Both the position numbers and the translations under genes were made by a program. Shown here piece after piece: positions 1-8,905 of a stretch of 64,000 nucleotides of DNA (positions are counted from its first letter, which is position 1; every line of letters starts with the position of its first letter). The notes under the pieces are model-generated. The model was given only the letters and a program-made list of their open reading frames with translations, did no database searches and was not told where the DNA came from. The stretch comes from Achromobacter spanius (GTDB taxonomy: Bacteria > Pseudomonadota > Gammaproteobacteria > Burkholderiales > Burkholderiaceae_B). The stretch lies in NCBI RefSeq assembly GCF_002812705.1, contig NZ_CP025030.1, forward strand, positions 4,960,001-5,024,000, given 5' to 3'.

Positions 1-977
1 TCGGACGACCCGGCCTGTTCGATGGCCGTGATCATGTTCCAGGCGCCGTCATAGGCGTACGGCGCGTAGACGCCGGGGGCCTTCTTGAAGCGGGCTTCGT
101 AGCGCTGGGCAAAGTCCTTGCCCGCCGTCATCTTGTCCAGCGGCACACCGGCCAGGGACGCAAACGTGCCGTCGGCGGCATCGCCCGCCAGCTTGATGAA
201 GGTGTCGCTGCGCGTCATTTCGCCCGAGACAAGCGGAGCCTTCAGGCCCAGCGTGGCCAACTGGCGCTTCATGGGACCGGACTGCGCGTCCAGGCCGCCG
301 TAGAAAATTGCGTCGGGCGCGGCGCCCTTGATGTTGGTCAGGATGGCCGTGAAGTCATTGGCCTTGTCGGTGGTGTATTCGCGGCGGACCACTTGGCCAC
401 CGGCGGCCTTCACGGCCTTTTCCACTTCGTCGGCCAGACCTTGGCCGTAGGCCGTGCGGTCGTCGATGATGGCGACCTTCTTGGCCTTCAGGTTCTGCAC
501 CATGAACTTGCCGACCGCCGCACCCTGCTGGGTGTCGCTGGTCATCATGCGGAACGTGGTTTCGTAGCCCTGCTTGGTGTATTCCGGCGACGTCGCCATG
601 GCGATCTGCGGCAGACCGGCTTCATGGTAGACACGCGATGCCGGGATGGTGGTGCCCGAGTTGAAGTGGCCCAGGATGCCCACGACTTCCTGGTCGACCA
701 GTTGCTGCGCCACCTGCACGCCCACGCGCGGATCGGCCTGGTCATCACGCGACACCAGCACGAACTTGGCAGGCTCGCCATCTACCTTGACGCCCTTCTT
801 GTTGGCTTCTTCCAAAGCCAGGTTCAGCCCGTTCTGCATGTCTTCACCGTAGTGCGACTGCGGACCGGTCAGCGGGGCGGCAAAGCCGAGTTTGATGTCG
901 GCGGCCGATGCGGCGGCCGTCATGCCCACAGCAGCGATGCTGGCGGCGAGTAGCTTCAAAGTCGTGCGGAACTTCAT
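1..977 (-). CDS. Branched-chain amino acid ABC transporter substrate-binding protein (LivK type), 3' end cut by window
   Basis: Periplasmic ligand-binding protein of a high-affinity amino-acid ABC importer. The reading frame is open to the window edge, so the C-terminus is missing; about 325 residues are visible. It opens with a Sec signal peptide (MKFRTTLKLLAASIAAVGM, cleavage after an AASAA stretch) and continues with the family-typical KLGFAAPLTGPQSHYGEDM segment. GHFNSGTTIPAS and the VAIIDDRTAYGQGLAD segment fit the LivJ/LivK periplasmic fold. The ATG at 975-977 follows a GGAGG ribosome site. Transporter membrane and ATPase genes would lie outside the window. The exact substrate cannot be read; leucine/isoleucine/valine or another amino acid is possible. 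It lies directly downstream of putA on the same strand, separated by a 263-bp gap with its own hairpins. Confidence 0.9.
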   Translation of the reverse strand, partial: MKFRTTLKLLAASIAAVGMTAAASAADIKLGFAAPLTGPQSHYGEDMQNGLNLALEEANKKGVKVDGEPAKFVLVSRDDQADPRVGVQVAQQLVDQEVVGILGHFNSGTTIPASRVYHEAGLPQIAMATSPEYTKQGYETTFRMMTSDTQQGAAVGKFMVQNLKAKKVAIIDDRTAYGQGLADEVEKAVKAAGGQVVRREYTTDKANDFTAILTNIKGAAPDAIFYGGLDAQSGPMKRQLATLGLKAPLVSGEMTRSDTFIKLAGDAADGTFASLAGVPLDKMTAGKDFAQRYEARFKKAPGVYAPYAYDGAWNMITAIEQAGSS

Positions 978-1076
978 GGGGAATCCTCCGGGGTCTCGGA
1001 TGGCCGTGTACTGATAGCGGTACTTAAGGCCTTGTTATACCTGAGCTTTTAGCCAGGCTTTTGGTTTTTCTACTAC

Positions 1077-1105
1077 CGCGGGCCCGGCGGTGGCCGGGTC
1101 CCGCG
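1077..1105. other. GC-rich hairpin upstream of livK-like gene
   Basis: Arms CGCGGGCCCGGC (1077-1088) and GCCGGG-T-CCCGCG (1093-1105) pair with a single bulged T and a GGTG loop. On the minus strand it would lie in the leader of the amino-acid binding protein gene. No U-run follows on that strand, so it is not a classical terminator. Confidence 0.4.
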
Positions 1106-1179
1106 CATGCATGTTCTGCAAGGTCTGGATGCCGGGTTGCGACATCCAGACTTGAGGTGCGACCGGATTTTCGTTCCAG

Positions 1180-1189
1180 TGCAACCTTG
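1180..1189. promoter_or_regulatory. Candidate PutA binding site downstream of putA
   Basis: TGCAACCTTG repeats exactly the right half of the palindromic site in front of putA (5147-5156). Its reverse complement contains GTTGCA, the core bound by the ribbon-helix-helix domain of enterobacterial PutA. It lies in the gap upstream of the livK-like gene, so PutA might also act on that gene. This is inference from two matches. Confidence 0.35.
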
Positions 1190-1204
1190 CCCGATATTGG
1201 AGAT

Positions 1205-1225
1205 AACCCTCAGTCATCGAGGGTT
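1205..1225 (-). terminator. Possible putA transcript-end hairpin
   Basis: Inverted repeat AACCCTC (1205-1211) and GAGGGTT (1219-1225) with a 7-nt loop, 16 nt beyond the putA stop codon. It lacks a proper U-tract, so it may instead stabilise the 3' end or serve as a protein site. Confidence 0.35.
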
Positions 1226-1240
1226 ACCCCTCGGTCACCC

Positions 1241-4200
1241 TTAACCGATCGTCATGAGGCTGGCGTTGCCCCCTGCGGCGGCCGTATTCACGCTGATGGA
1301 ACGTTCGGTCAACAGGCGTTCCGGCACATAGGCGGCGCCCGCGGCCAAGGCATCGGACGTCAGCCCATGCACCGCCAGGATGGCCCCCGGACGCTGCGCG
1401 ATGCGCTGGTTCAGCGCTTGCAGCGCGTCGCCATCGCCTTCAAACAGCACGGCCTGGTAGTCCGCCTGGTCGACCTCGTCATCAGCAAGAATGCCCGCCT
1501 GGCCTTGCTGCTCGGCGTCCAGCGTGGACAACAGCGCCTGCGCGGCCGGCGTATCCGCGAACCAGGCATGGTTGCCCGTCAGGCGCGCCACCGACCACTG
1601 CGCCCGCGCACCGGCTTCGGTGGCGGCCACGCAATACACGGCCCCGCGCGGTTCGACCATATAGGTGTTGGTTTCGCCCGTGGGGCCGGGCAACGCAATG
1701 CGTTGCGGCAGCGGCGCGGCGGCATCCAGTGCCGGCGGCAGACCGGCCGGACGCGTACCCAGCAAGCGGTACATGTACAGCGGGCCGCCCGCTTTCGGGC
1801 CCGTGCCCGACAGGCATTCGCCACCAAACGGCTGGACGCCCACCACCGCGCCCACGATGTTGCGGTTGACGTACACGTTGCCGGCATGCACTTGCCCGGT
1901 CACGTGCGCAATGGTTTCGTCGATGCGGGTATGCACGCCGAAGGTCAGGCCGTAGCCCGTGCCGTTGATGGCGTCCAGCAGCGCATCCAGCTCGTCGCGC
2001 TTGTAGCGCACCACGTGCAGCACCGGGCCAAACACTTCGCGCGTCAGTTCGCTGATGTGATCGATTTCGATGATGGTGGGCGCCACGAAGGTGCCATGGC
2101 GGCATTCGCCGTTCAGTTCGACCTGGTCAACGCGGTGGCCCGCCGTGCGCAGGGTTTCGATGTGGCGCTGGATGCCGTTGCGGGCTTCGGTATCGATGAC
2201 GGGGCCCACGTCCACCGAGAGGCGGTCCGGGTTGCCCACGCTCAGTTCGCGCATGGCGCCGCGCAGCATCGTCAGCACGTGATCGGCATTGTCTTCCTGC
2301 ACGCACAGCACGCGCAGTGCCGAGCAGCGTTGGCCGGCCGAGTCGAAGGCCGAGCTCAACACGTCGAACACCACTTGCTCGGACAGCGCGGACGAGTCCA
2401 CCACCATCGCGTTCTGGCCGCCCGTTTCGGCGATCAGCGGAATGGTGTGGCCGTCGTCATCCAGGCGGTCGGCCAGCGTGCGCGCGATGATGCGCGCCAC
2501 GTCGGTAGAGCCGGTGAACATCACGCCGCGCACGGCGGGGCTGGCCACCAGCTGGGCGCCTATGGTTTCGCCACGGCCCGGCAGCAGTTGCACCGCGCCG
2601 GCAGGCACGCCGGCCGCGCGCAGGATGGCCACCGCTTGCGCGGCGATCAACGGCGTTTGTTCAGCAGGCTTGGCCACCACGGTGTTGCCGGCAGCCAGCG
2701 CGGCCGCGACCTGGCCGGTGAAGATGGCCAGCGGGAAGTTCCACGGGCTGATGCACAGCACGGTGCCCAAGGGGCGATGCGTGTCGTTGCTGAATTCCTG
2801 TTCGGCCTGGTCTGCGTAGTAGCGCAGGAAGTCCACGGCTTCGCGCACTTCGGCAATGGCGTTGGGCAGCGACTTGCCGGCTTCGCGCACGATCAGGCCC
2901 AACAGGGTCTGCATCTGCTCTTCCAGCAATTGCGCCGCGCGGCGCAGGCATTGCGCCCGCTCGGCCACCGGCGTCGACTGCCAGATGGGCGCGGTATTGG
3001 CGGCGGCGCGCAAGGCGATATCGGCGTCTTCCGACTGCGCCTCGATCACGTGGCCGACCACATCGCGCAGGTTGGCGGGGTTGCGCACTTCAATGGCGCG
3101 CGCCGCGTCCCAGGCTTGCTCGCCCTCGCCCAACATCGGGCCGGCGCGCCACGGCGTGCCGGCGCTGGCCAAGAGCGCAGCCGACAGCGAACCCAGGCGA
3201 TGCTCGTTGGTCAGGTCCAGCCCGGCCGAGTTGGCGCGAGCGCCCTGTTGCACGTTGCCGTACAGCTCGCGCGGCAGCGCGATCTTTTCGTGCGGTGCGC
3301 CCAGCGGCACAATGCGCGAGGCCGCTTCCACGGGGTCAGCCACCAGCGATTCCACCGGAATGGTGTCGTCGCCGATCAGGTTCACAAACGAGGTGTTGGC
3401 GCCGTTTTCCAGCAGGCGGCGCACCAGGTACGCCAGCAGCGTTTCGTGCGTGCCGACCGGCGCGTAGATGCGGCACGGGCGGTTCAGCTTGCCCTGGGCC
3501 AGCGGGCCGACCACTTCGTCGTACAAGGGTTCGCCCATGCCGTGCAGGCACTGGAATTCGTATTGACCGGGGTAGTAGTTCTGACCCGCCAACTGATAGA
3601 TGGCGGCAAGCGTATAGGCGTTGTGCGTGGCGAACTGCGGGTACACGGCCTCGGGCGCGCCCAAGAGCTTGCGCGCGCAAGCCAGGTAGGCCACGTCGGT
3701 GTACAGCTTGCGGGTATAGACGGGATAGCCTTCCAGGCCGTCGACCTGGGCGCGCTTGATTTCGCTGTCCCAGTACGCGCCCTTGACCAGGCGCACCATT
3801 ACGCGGTGGCGGCTGCGGCGAGCCAGGTCGATGACGTAGTCAATGACGAACGGCGCGCGCTTCTGATAGGCCTGGATGACAAAGCCGATGCCGTTCCAGC
3901 CATCAAGTTCCGGCGCGAAGCAAAGCGCTTCCAGCAGGTCCAGCGAGATTTCCAGGCGGTCGGCTTCTTCGGCGTCGATGTTCAGGCCGATGTCGTAGCT
4001 GCGCGCCAGCGCCGTCAGCGCCTTCACGCGCGGCAGCAATTCAGCGATGACCCGTTCGCGCTGGCTGCGCGAATAGCGCGGATGCAGCGCCGACAGCTTG
4101 ATCGAGATGCCCGGGCCTTCGTAAATGCCACGGCCGGCCGCGGCCTTGCCGATGGCGTGTATGGCCTGTTCATACGACGCGTAATAACGCTCGGCGTCTT

Positions 4201-5062
4201 CGGCCGTGGTGGCCGCTTCGCCCAGCATGTCGTAGGAATAGCGGAAGCCGCGCGCTTCCATCTTGCGGTTGTTGGCCAGCGCTTCGGAGATGGTCTGGCC
4301 GGAGACGAATTGTTCGCCCATCATGCGCATGGCCATGTTCACACCCTTGCGCACCAGGGGCTCGCCGCCCTTGCCGATCAGGCGCGTCAGCGCCTTGGAC
4401 AAGGATTGCTCGCTGCTCACGGCAACCAGCTTGCCGGTGATCATCAGGCCCCAGGTGGCGGCGTTGACGAACAGCGATTGCGAACCACCCATGTGCGACT
4501 TCCAGTCGCCACGCGCGACCTTGTCGCGGATCAGCGCGTCGCGGGTGGCGCGGTCGGGAATGCGCAGCAGCGCTTCGGCCAGGCACATCAGCGCCACGCC
4601 TTCCTGACTGGACAACGAGAATTCCTGAATCAGCCCTTCGACGCCGCCACCGCTACGCTTGCCGCGCAGCTTCTTGACAAGGTCGGACGCCATGGCGTGC
4701 ACTTTTTCCAGATTGGGCACGCGGGCCTGACCCAGCAACAGCGGCACGCATTCCGGTTCGGGGCGGCGATACGCGGCGGTAATCGCGGCGCGCAGCACGG
4801 ACTGCGGCTGCACGTCCTGGCCAAATTCGTAGAACGGCGGCGTGGCGGCGGCGGGCGCGTCGCCCGACTCGTCGTCAATACTGGCGTCCACGCCCAGATG
4901 CGACATCTCGGCGGGCAAGTGGCCCCGCTCGATTTTGTCCAGATAAGAAAGAATGGCCTGCTTATGCAGCCAGTGGGGCGTGCAGTTGAGCTTGTTGGCG
5001 GCGGCCTTGAGGCGGTCGCGCAGTGCGTCATCAACTTTGACGCCGAGGGTCGTGCTGGCCAT
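1241..5062 (-). CDS. putA: Proline dehydrogenase / delta-1-pyrroline-5-carboxylate dehydrogenase with DNA-binding domain (PutA)
   Basis: Oxidises proline to glutamate in two steps: an FAD proline dehydrogenase and an NAD P5C dehydrogenase in one chain, normally membrane-associated when proline is present. It is 1273 aa from the ATG at 5060-5062, which has AGGAAG upstream; a TTG nine codons earlier lacks a ribosome site. The N-terminus (MASTTLGVKVDDALRDRLK) is the ribbon-helix-helix domain of trifunctional, autoregulating PutA proteins. The middle carries the PRODH barrel (RLVKGAYWDSEIKRAQ). The aldehyde dehydrogenase half has SPWNFPLAIFTGQVAAALAA, FTGSTDVAR and the catalytic cysteine in SAGQRCSALRVL. 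The C-terminal extension typical of long PutAs is present. A GTTGCA palindrome lies 82 bp upstream, as expected for self-repression. Confidence 0.97.
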   Translation of the reverse strand: MASTTLGVKVDDALRDRLKAAANKLNCTPHWLHKQAILSYLDKIERGHLPAEMSHLGVDASIDDESGDAPAAATPPFYEFGQDVQPQSVLRAAITAAYRRPEPECVPLLLGQARVPNLEKVHAMASDLVKKLRGKRSGGGVEGLIQEFSLSSQEGVALMCLAEALLRIPDRATRDALIRDKVARGDWKSHMGGSQSLFVNAATWGLMITGKLVAVSSEQSLSKALTRLIGKGGEPLVRKGVNMAMRMMGEQFVSGQTISEALANNRKMEARGFRYSYDMLGEAATTAEDAERYYASYEQAIHAIGKAAAGRGIYEGPGISIKLSALHPRYSRSQRERVIAELLPRVKALTALARSYDIGLNIDAEEADRLEISLDLLEALCFAPELDGWNGIGFVIQAYQKRAPFVIDYVIDLARRSRHRVMVRLVKGAYWDSEIKRAQVDGLEGYPVYTRKLYTDVAYLACARKLLGAPEAVYPQFATHNAYTLAAIYQLAGQNYYPGQYEFQCLHGMGEPLYDEVVGPLAQGKLNRPCRIYAPVGTHETLLAYLVRRLLENGANTSFVNLIGDDTIPVESLVADPVEAASRIVPLGAPHEKIALPRELYGNVQQGARANSAGLDLTNEHRLGSLSAALLASAGTPWRAGPMLGEGEQAWDAARAIEVRNPANLRDVVGHVIEAQSEDADIALRAAANTAPIWQSTPVAERAQCLRRAAQLLEEQMQTLLGLIVREAGKSLPNAIAEVREAVDFLRYYADQAEQEFSNDTHRPLGTVLCISPWNFPLAIFTGQVAAALAAGNTVVAKPAEQTPLIAAQAVAILRAAGVPAGAVQLLPGRGETIGAQLVASPAVRGVMFTGSTDVARIIARTLADRLDDDGHTIPLIAETGGQNAMVVDSSALSEQVVFDVLSSAFDSAGQRCSALRVLCVQEDNADHVLTMLRGAMRELSVGNPDRLSVDVGPVIDTEARNGIQRHIETLRTAGHRVDQVELNGECRHGTFVAPTIIEIDHISELTREVFGPVLHVVRYKRDELDALLDAINGTGYGLTFGVHTRIDETIAHVTGQVHAGNVYVNRNIVGAVVGVQPFGGECLSGTGPKAGGPLYMYRLLGTRPAGLPPALDAAAPLPQRIALPGPTGETNTYMVEPRGAVYCVAATEAGARAQWSVARLTGNHAWFADTPAAQALLSTLDAEQQGQAGILADDEVDQADYQAVLFEGDGDALQALNQRIAQRPGAILAVHGLTSDALAAGAAYVPERLLTERSISVNTAAAGGNASLMTIG

Positions 5063-5143
5063 AAGAGATTGCTTCCTGTCGCATGGCAAAGGTGTTACTG
5101 GGTCCGAACGAAACCCAGTATGGGTAGGACCGTATGCTAGACA

Positions 5144-5153
5144 GGTTGCAACC
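5144..5153. promoter_or_regulatory. Candidate PutA operator GGTTGCAACC
   Basis: Perfect 10-bp palindrome that contains the GTTGCA core on both strands, 82 bp before the putA start. The known PutA operator core in enterobacteria is GTTGCA, and the encoded PutA has the RHH domain, so autorepression is likely. Confidence 0.5.
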
Positions 5154-5166
5154 TTGTTTGTATTAA

Positions 5167-5185
5167 GGTTAACCCTAGGTTAACC
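5167..5185. promoter_or_regulatory. Twin GGTTAACC palindromes in putA promoter region
   Basis: GGTTAACC occurs at 5167-5174 and again at 5178-5185, 11 bp apart, so both copies face the same side of the helix. Each copy is a perfect 8-bp palindrome. The layout suggests a dimeric regulator with two contacts; which protein binds is unknown. Confidence 0.4.
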
Positions 5186-5206
5186 GCTTGAGTTCATGCG
5201 AGTTTC

Positions 5207-5854
5207 TCAATCCTTCAGCGCTGAGCAGCCCAACATCTGCACCGATGCCGACCCCGTGGGGGCCTGCCCGCGTATGGCGGAAGCCATCACGCCGGCCAAG
5301 CCCGCTACCGCTTTTTGCTGTGCGGCGATCAATGCGGGTATACCGGTTTCGGACACGGGTTCGGTCACCACGCTGCGGCACAGCAACCCGGTGCCCTTGG
5401 CGTTGACGGGCCGCACGCGCCAGGTGGCATCCAACTGCGCCAAGCTGCCCGACACCATCTCAAAGCGCTGCACGTCGGTCTGCACCCGCCACACCGGAGC
5501 CCCCGGCCCGGGCTTGACCATCTGCACATCCAGGGCGCCCAGTTCGCGCTTGAGCCCATCCGACAGAGCGCCCCGCAATTCGTCGCCCAGCGGCGAGCTC
5601 CAGCGCTCGGAATACAGCGCCGACACGCTGCCGTCGCCGGTGCGCACCATCAACTGCGGCTGGTCGGCCTGCGTGGACAGGCTGACGGGTTGCACCTCGA
5701 TCAGAAAGTCGGCGGATCCGGCAGGCGCCGCCGATGAAGGCGCCGTCGGCCCCTGCAAAGTGTAGTAGTGCACGGGCGGCGACGAACCGCAGCCCGCCAG
5801 GGCGGCGCCAAGCGCCAGCACGCACAAGACAGGACGCATCGAAGATAGAGTCAT
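5207..5854 (-). CDS. pqiC: PqiC/YmbA-type outer-membrane lipoprotein
   Basis: Lipoprotein partner of the PqiAB intermembrane transport system, thought to dock the PqiB needle on the outer membrane. It is 215 aa with a short signal peptide ending in the lipobox LAGC, followed by the family hallmark VHYYTLQGP. The middle segment WSSPLGDELRGALSDGLKREL is typical of the ABC-transport auxiliary lipoprotein family. The ATG at 5854 lies 6 nt after the pqiB stop, so translation is coupled to pqiB. A second ATG five codons later is an alternative start. Confidence 0.88.
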   Translation of the reverse strand: MTLSSMRPVLCVLALGAALAGCGSSPPVHYYTLQGPTAPSSAAPAGSADFLIEVQPVSLSTQADQPQLMVRTGDGSVSALYSERWSSPLGDELRGALSDGLKRELGALDVQMVKPGPGAPVWRVQTDVQRFEMVSGSLAQLDATWRVRPVNAKGTGLLCRSVVTEPVSETGIPALIAAQQKAVAGLAGVMASAIRGQAPTGSASVQMLGCSALKD

Positions 5855-5860
5855 GGTTCT

Positions 5861-7525
5861 TTAGTTCCTGACAGGGCCTGAGCCGGGAATCGGATCATCA
5901 CCACGGCCACGCAACAAGGCTTCGGGGTTCGCTTGCAGGAAGTCGGCCAGCGCGCGCAATGAGCGGGCCGCACGGCTCAGTTCCTGCATTGCCTTTTCGG
6001 TATTGACCGGCAGCGATGCATCCGAGGCCAGCATCGCATTGATATTCGCCATCGACTGCCGAGCCTGCTTCAGCATGCTTTGGGCTTCGGGCGCGACTTG
6101 CTTGTCCAGGCGGTTCATCAGCTTGGACGTGCTGGCCAGCGTGGTGCGCAGGTCTTCGCCGATCTTGTCGAACGGAATCTTCTCGATCTTGGCGACGATA
6201 TTGCTGACCTGCTGCTGCAACTGATCCAGGTTGCCGGGCACCGTCGGAATCACGGCGGGGTCGGTCGCCTTGAACTCCACCGGCTTGGCGTTCGGGAAGT
6301 TGTCCAGCACCACATACAACTGGCCGGTCAGCAGGTTGGACGTGCGCAGTTGGGCGCGCAGGCCGTACTTGATCATCACGCCCAGCAGCCGGGTGCCTGC
6401 CTCGTCGCCGTCCTTGAGCGCGCGCTCGCGCACTTCTTCATACACGCGGCCCAGGCGTTCCGGATACAGCGTGGCGTCCACCAGCGAGAAGAAGCGCTTC
6501 GTGGCCGGGTCGAAATCCAGATTGATCTGCGTGACGTTGCCCAGCGTGATGCCGTTGAAATCAATGGGCGCACCCACGGTCAGGCCACGGATCGACTGGT
6601 CAAAGCGCATGCGGATGGGGAAGGCTTCGCCGTCCGGGTTGGCCTTGGCGGCGGCTTCGGTCGCGTACAGGTCAAAGTTGGCATCGGCCGGCGCCGGGTT
6701 GCTGCCGTCGCGCGCGCTTTGCACGGATTCGAACGCCACGCCGCCCACCGCCATGGACACCAGCGACTGCGTACGCACCTTGAGGCCGTCGGCATTGACG
6801 CTGAAGTCCACGCCGCTGGCATTCCAGAAGCGCGTGCCGTTGGTAACGAACTTGTCGTTGGGCGAATCCACGAACACTTCAACGTTCACGGCCGTGCCGG
6901 TCTTGTCCAGCTCGTAGCCGATGACGCGCCCCACGTTGATGCGGCGGAAGTAGACGGGCGAACCGATGTCCAGCGACCCCAGGTCCGACGCCTTCAGCAT
7001 GAAGCGCTTGCCCGCGCGGTCGTGCGTGACCGCGGGCGGAATCTCCAGGCCTTCGAAGTCCAATTTGGTGGCCTTGGCGGACCCGTTCTTGCCTTCGGCC
7101 GCATCCACGCCAATGTAGGCGCCCGACAACAAGGTGCCCAGACCCGATACGCCGCTGACGTCCAGCCGTGGCCGCACCACCCAGAAATTGGTGCCGTCGC
7201 GGGCCAGATCGGACACTTCCTTGGCAAGTTCAGCCCGCACCACAACCTTGCTGCGGTCATCGTTGAAGCCGATGGACTTCACCGTGCCGATGTTCACGTC
7301 CTTGTAGCGCAGTTGCGTCTTGCCCACCTCCAGCCCTTCGGCCGTATTGAACGAGATGGAGATATCCGGGCCGGCCTGCATCCAGGTCCGGATGACGAGC
7401 GACATGCCCATCAGCGCGGCCACGATGGGCACCAGCCAGATCCATGAAATCCGGCTCTTCTGCTTGCGCGAGATGGTCGGTGACTTGTACTTCTCTTCAC
7501 CGGCATCGGGTGCTTGGTCGGACAT
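5861..7525 (-). CDS. pqiB: PqiB, MCE-domain intermembrane transport protein
   Basis: Periplasm-spanning MCE protein that forms a lipid conduit between inner and outer membranes. It is 554 aa, close to the E. coli length. One N-terminal membrane anchor (ISWIWLVPIVAALMGMSLVI) is followed by three MCE repeats, each marked by a GLEVGKTQLRYKDVNIGTV-like segment (near residues 65, 185 and 310), and then a long C-terminal helical region with LDQLQQQVSNIVAKIEKIPF that would build the needle. The ATG follows a clear GGAAAG. It sits between pqiA and pqiC in one transcription unit. Known in other bacteria for paraquat induction; no SoxR-type site was identified here. Confidence 0.93.
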   Translation of the reverse strand: MSDQAPDAGEEKYKSPTISRKQKSRISWIWLVPIVAALMGMSLVIRTWMQAGPDISISFNTAEGLEVGKTQLRYKDVNIGTVKSIGFNDDRSKVVVRAELAKEVSDLARDGTNFWVVRPRLDVSGVSGLGTLLSGAYIGVDAAEGKNGSAKATKLDFEGLEIPPAVTHDRAGKRFMLKASDLGSLDIGSPVYFRRINVGRVIGYELDKTGTAVNVEVFVDSPNDKFVTNGTRFWNASGVDFSVNADGLKVRTQSLVSMAVGGVAFESVQSARDGSNPAPADANFDLYATEAAAKANPDGEAFPIRMRFDQSIRGLTVGAPIDFNGITLGNVTQINLDFDPATKRFFSLVDATLYPERLGRVYEEVRERALKDGDEAGTRLLGVMIKYGLRAQLRTSNLLTGQLYVVLDNFPNAKPVEFKATDPAVIPTVPGNLDQLQQQVSNIVAKIEKIPFDKIGEDLRTTLASTSKLMNRLDKQVAPEAQSMLKQARQSMANINAMLASDASLPVNTEKAMQELSRAARSLRALADFLQANPEALLRGRGDDPIPGSGPVRN

Positions 7526-7567
7526 CTACTTTCCTTTTTTCTTCTTCCGCGGGACCCGCTGTTGTTG

Positions 7568-8905
7568 CTAACCCACTTCCCTGCTGGTCTGGGTCGGCGC
7601 CTGTGGCGCCGCCTGGGCCGGGTGAGCCCGGCCTTCTATCTCGAGTGTGTCGATTTCGCTGTCGTCTTCCAGATCCCAGCTACGGCGCAGATCGAAGCTC
7701 ATGGCCGCCAGCATGGTCAAGATCACCACCACGCCAAAGGCCGCTGCCCCGGCACCTGCGCTGATCTCCATCAGGCCTTGAAAATCGGCCAGCGCCGCCA
7801 GCAATATAACGACAAAAACATCCAGCATCGACCATTGGCCAATGAACTCGACCATCTGATACAGGCGGGTACGCGGCCGCAGGTTGGTCGTGCTGCGCCA
7901 TTGCTCGGTCAAGAGCAGCAAGATCAAGGCCAGCAGCTTGGTCAGGGGCACGGCCACGCTGGCGATGAACACAATCAGTGCGATGTCCCATGAGCCCATC
8001 TGCCATAGCTCGACCACGCCGCCAAGAATGGTGTGAGCGCTGTCGCCCAACACGGAACTGACCTGCATGACGGGCAGCACGTTAGCCGGGATATAGAACA
8101 CAACCGCCGCGAGCAGCAGCGCCCAGGTGCGCGCCAGGTGGTCGGGCTTGCGGTAATGCACCACGGCGTGGCAGCGCACACAGTGGTGCTCTTCTTCGGG
8201 ATCGGCCTCGCGCGGCAAGGCCTGCACCTGGCCGCAGACATGGCAGCCGGCCAGGACGGTGTCCGGACTGCTTTCGGGGATGTGCACGGGAGCCACGCCT
8301 GCTGTTTCGGCATAACGCCACAGCACGTGCGGCGACAGGCGTCCCAACATGGTCAGGAAAATGGTCAACAGGCCAAATGCGCCCAGCCCGATACCGGGTT
8401 GCACCGCCGCCATGCCCGCCAGCTTGACCACCGCCACCAGCACGCCCAACAGGAACACGGGCACCATGCACCACGGCCGCAGCACGCCCAGCAAGCGCAT
8501 GGCACCACGAAAACCCACGGGTTCGCGGCCTTTGGACAAGGGACCCAGCACCCACAGCAGCACGGTCAATTGCAGCAGCGGCAAGGCAAAACCGGCCAGC
8601 CCCGTCATGACGGCGACGACCCAATGGCCTTGGCGCCACGTAATGGAAATGGCGTCCAGCAAGGACGCCTCTTGCACCATGCCCTGTACCGACATGGAAG
8701 CTACCGGGTAGGCATTAGCCACCCCGAAGACGATCAGGGCAGTAAGGGCAAGCGCCAGCCAATTGGACAAAGTAAGCCCGCTGTAGCGCCAGAGTATGGC
8801 TCCGCAGCGGGCGCAATTGGCGGTCTCGCCAGGTTCAAGCTGATGTCGGCGATATACGCTTGCGCAATGTTCGCACTCGATCAGCGGCTGGCTGTCCGCG
8901 GTCAT
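7568..8905 (-). CDS. pqiA: PqiA, inner-membrane protein of the Pqi lipid transport system
   Basis: Integral membrane component that works with the PqiB needle. It is 445 aa. Two zinc-ribbon-like cysteine pairs are visible: CEHC...CARC at the N-terminus and CHVC...CVRC near residue 220. Each is followed by a four-helix membrane block, the duplicated layout of the family. The ATG at 8903-8905 overlaps the last base of the clpA stop codon (TGATG), so the gene is translationally coupled to clpA. A hydrophilic tail rich in acidic residues and Gln closes the protein. Confidence 0.92.
   Translation of the reverse strand: MTADSQPLIECEHCASVYRRHQLEPGETANCARCGAILWRYSGLTLSNWLALALTALIVFGVANAYPVASMSVQGMVQEASLLDAISITWRQGHWVVAVMTGLAGFALPLLQLTVLLWVLGPLSKGREPVGFRGAMRLLGVLRPWCMVPVFLLGVLVAVVKLAGMAAVQPGIGLGAFGLLTIFLTMLGRLSPHVLWRYAETAGVAPVHIPESSPDTVLAGCHVCGQVQALPREADPEEEHHCVRCHAVVHYRKPDHLARTWALLLAAVVFYIPANVLPVMQVSSVLGDSAHTILGGVVELWQMGSWDIALIVFIASVAVPLTKLLALILLLLTEQWRSTTNLRPRTRLYQMVEFIGQWSMLDVFVVILLAALADFQGLMEISAGAGAAAFGVVVILTMLAAMSFDLRRSWDLEDDSEIDTLEIEGRAHPAQAAPQAPTQTSREVG

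Noticed and set aside
1077..1105. Terminator of putA
   Set aside because: The T-run is on the wrong side for minus-strand transcripts; listed as a hairpin only.
1061..5140. A 1359-aa open frame antisense to putA
   Set aside because: It mirrors putA codons in GC-rich DNA, is rich in His, Arg, Gly and Ala, and shows no domain. It is a shadow frame.
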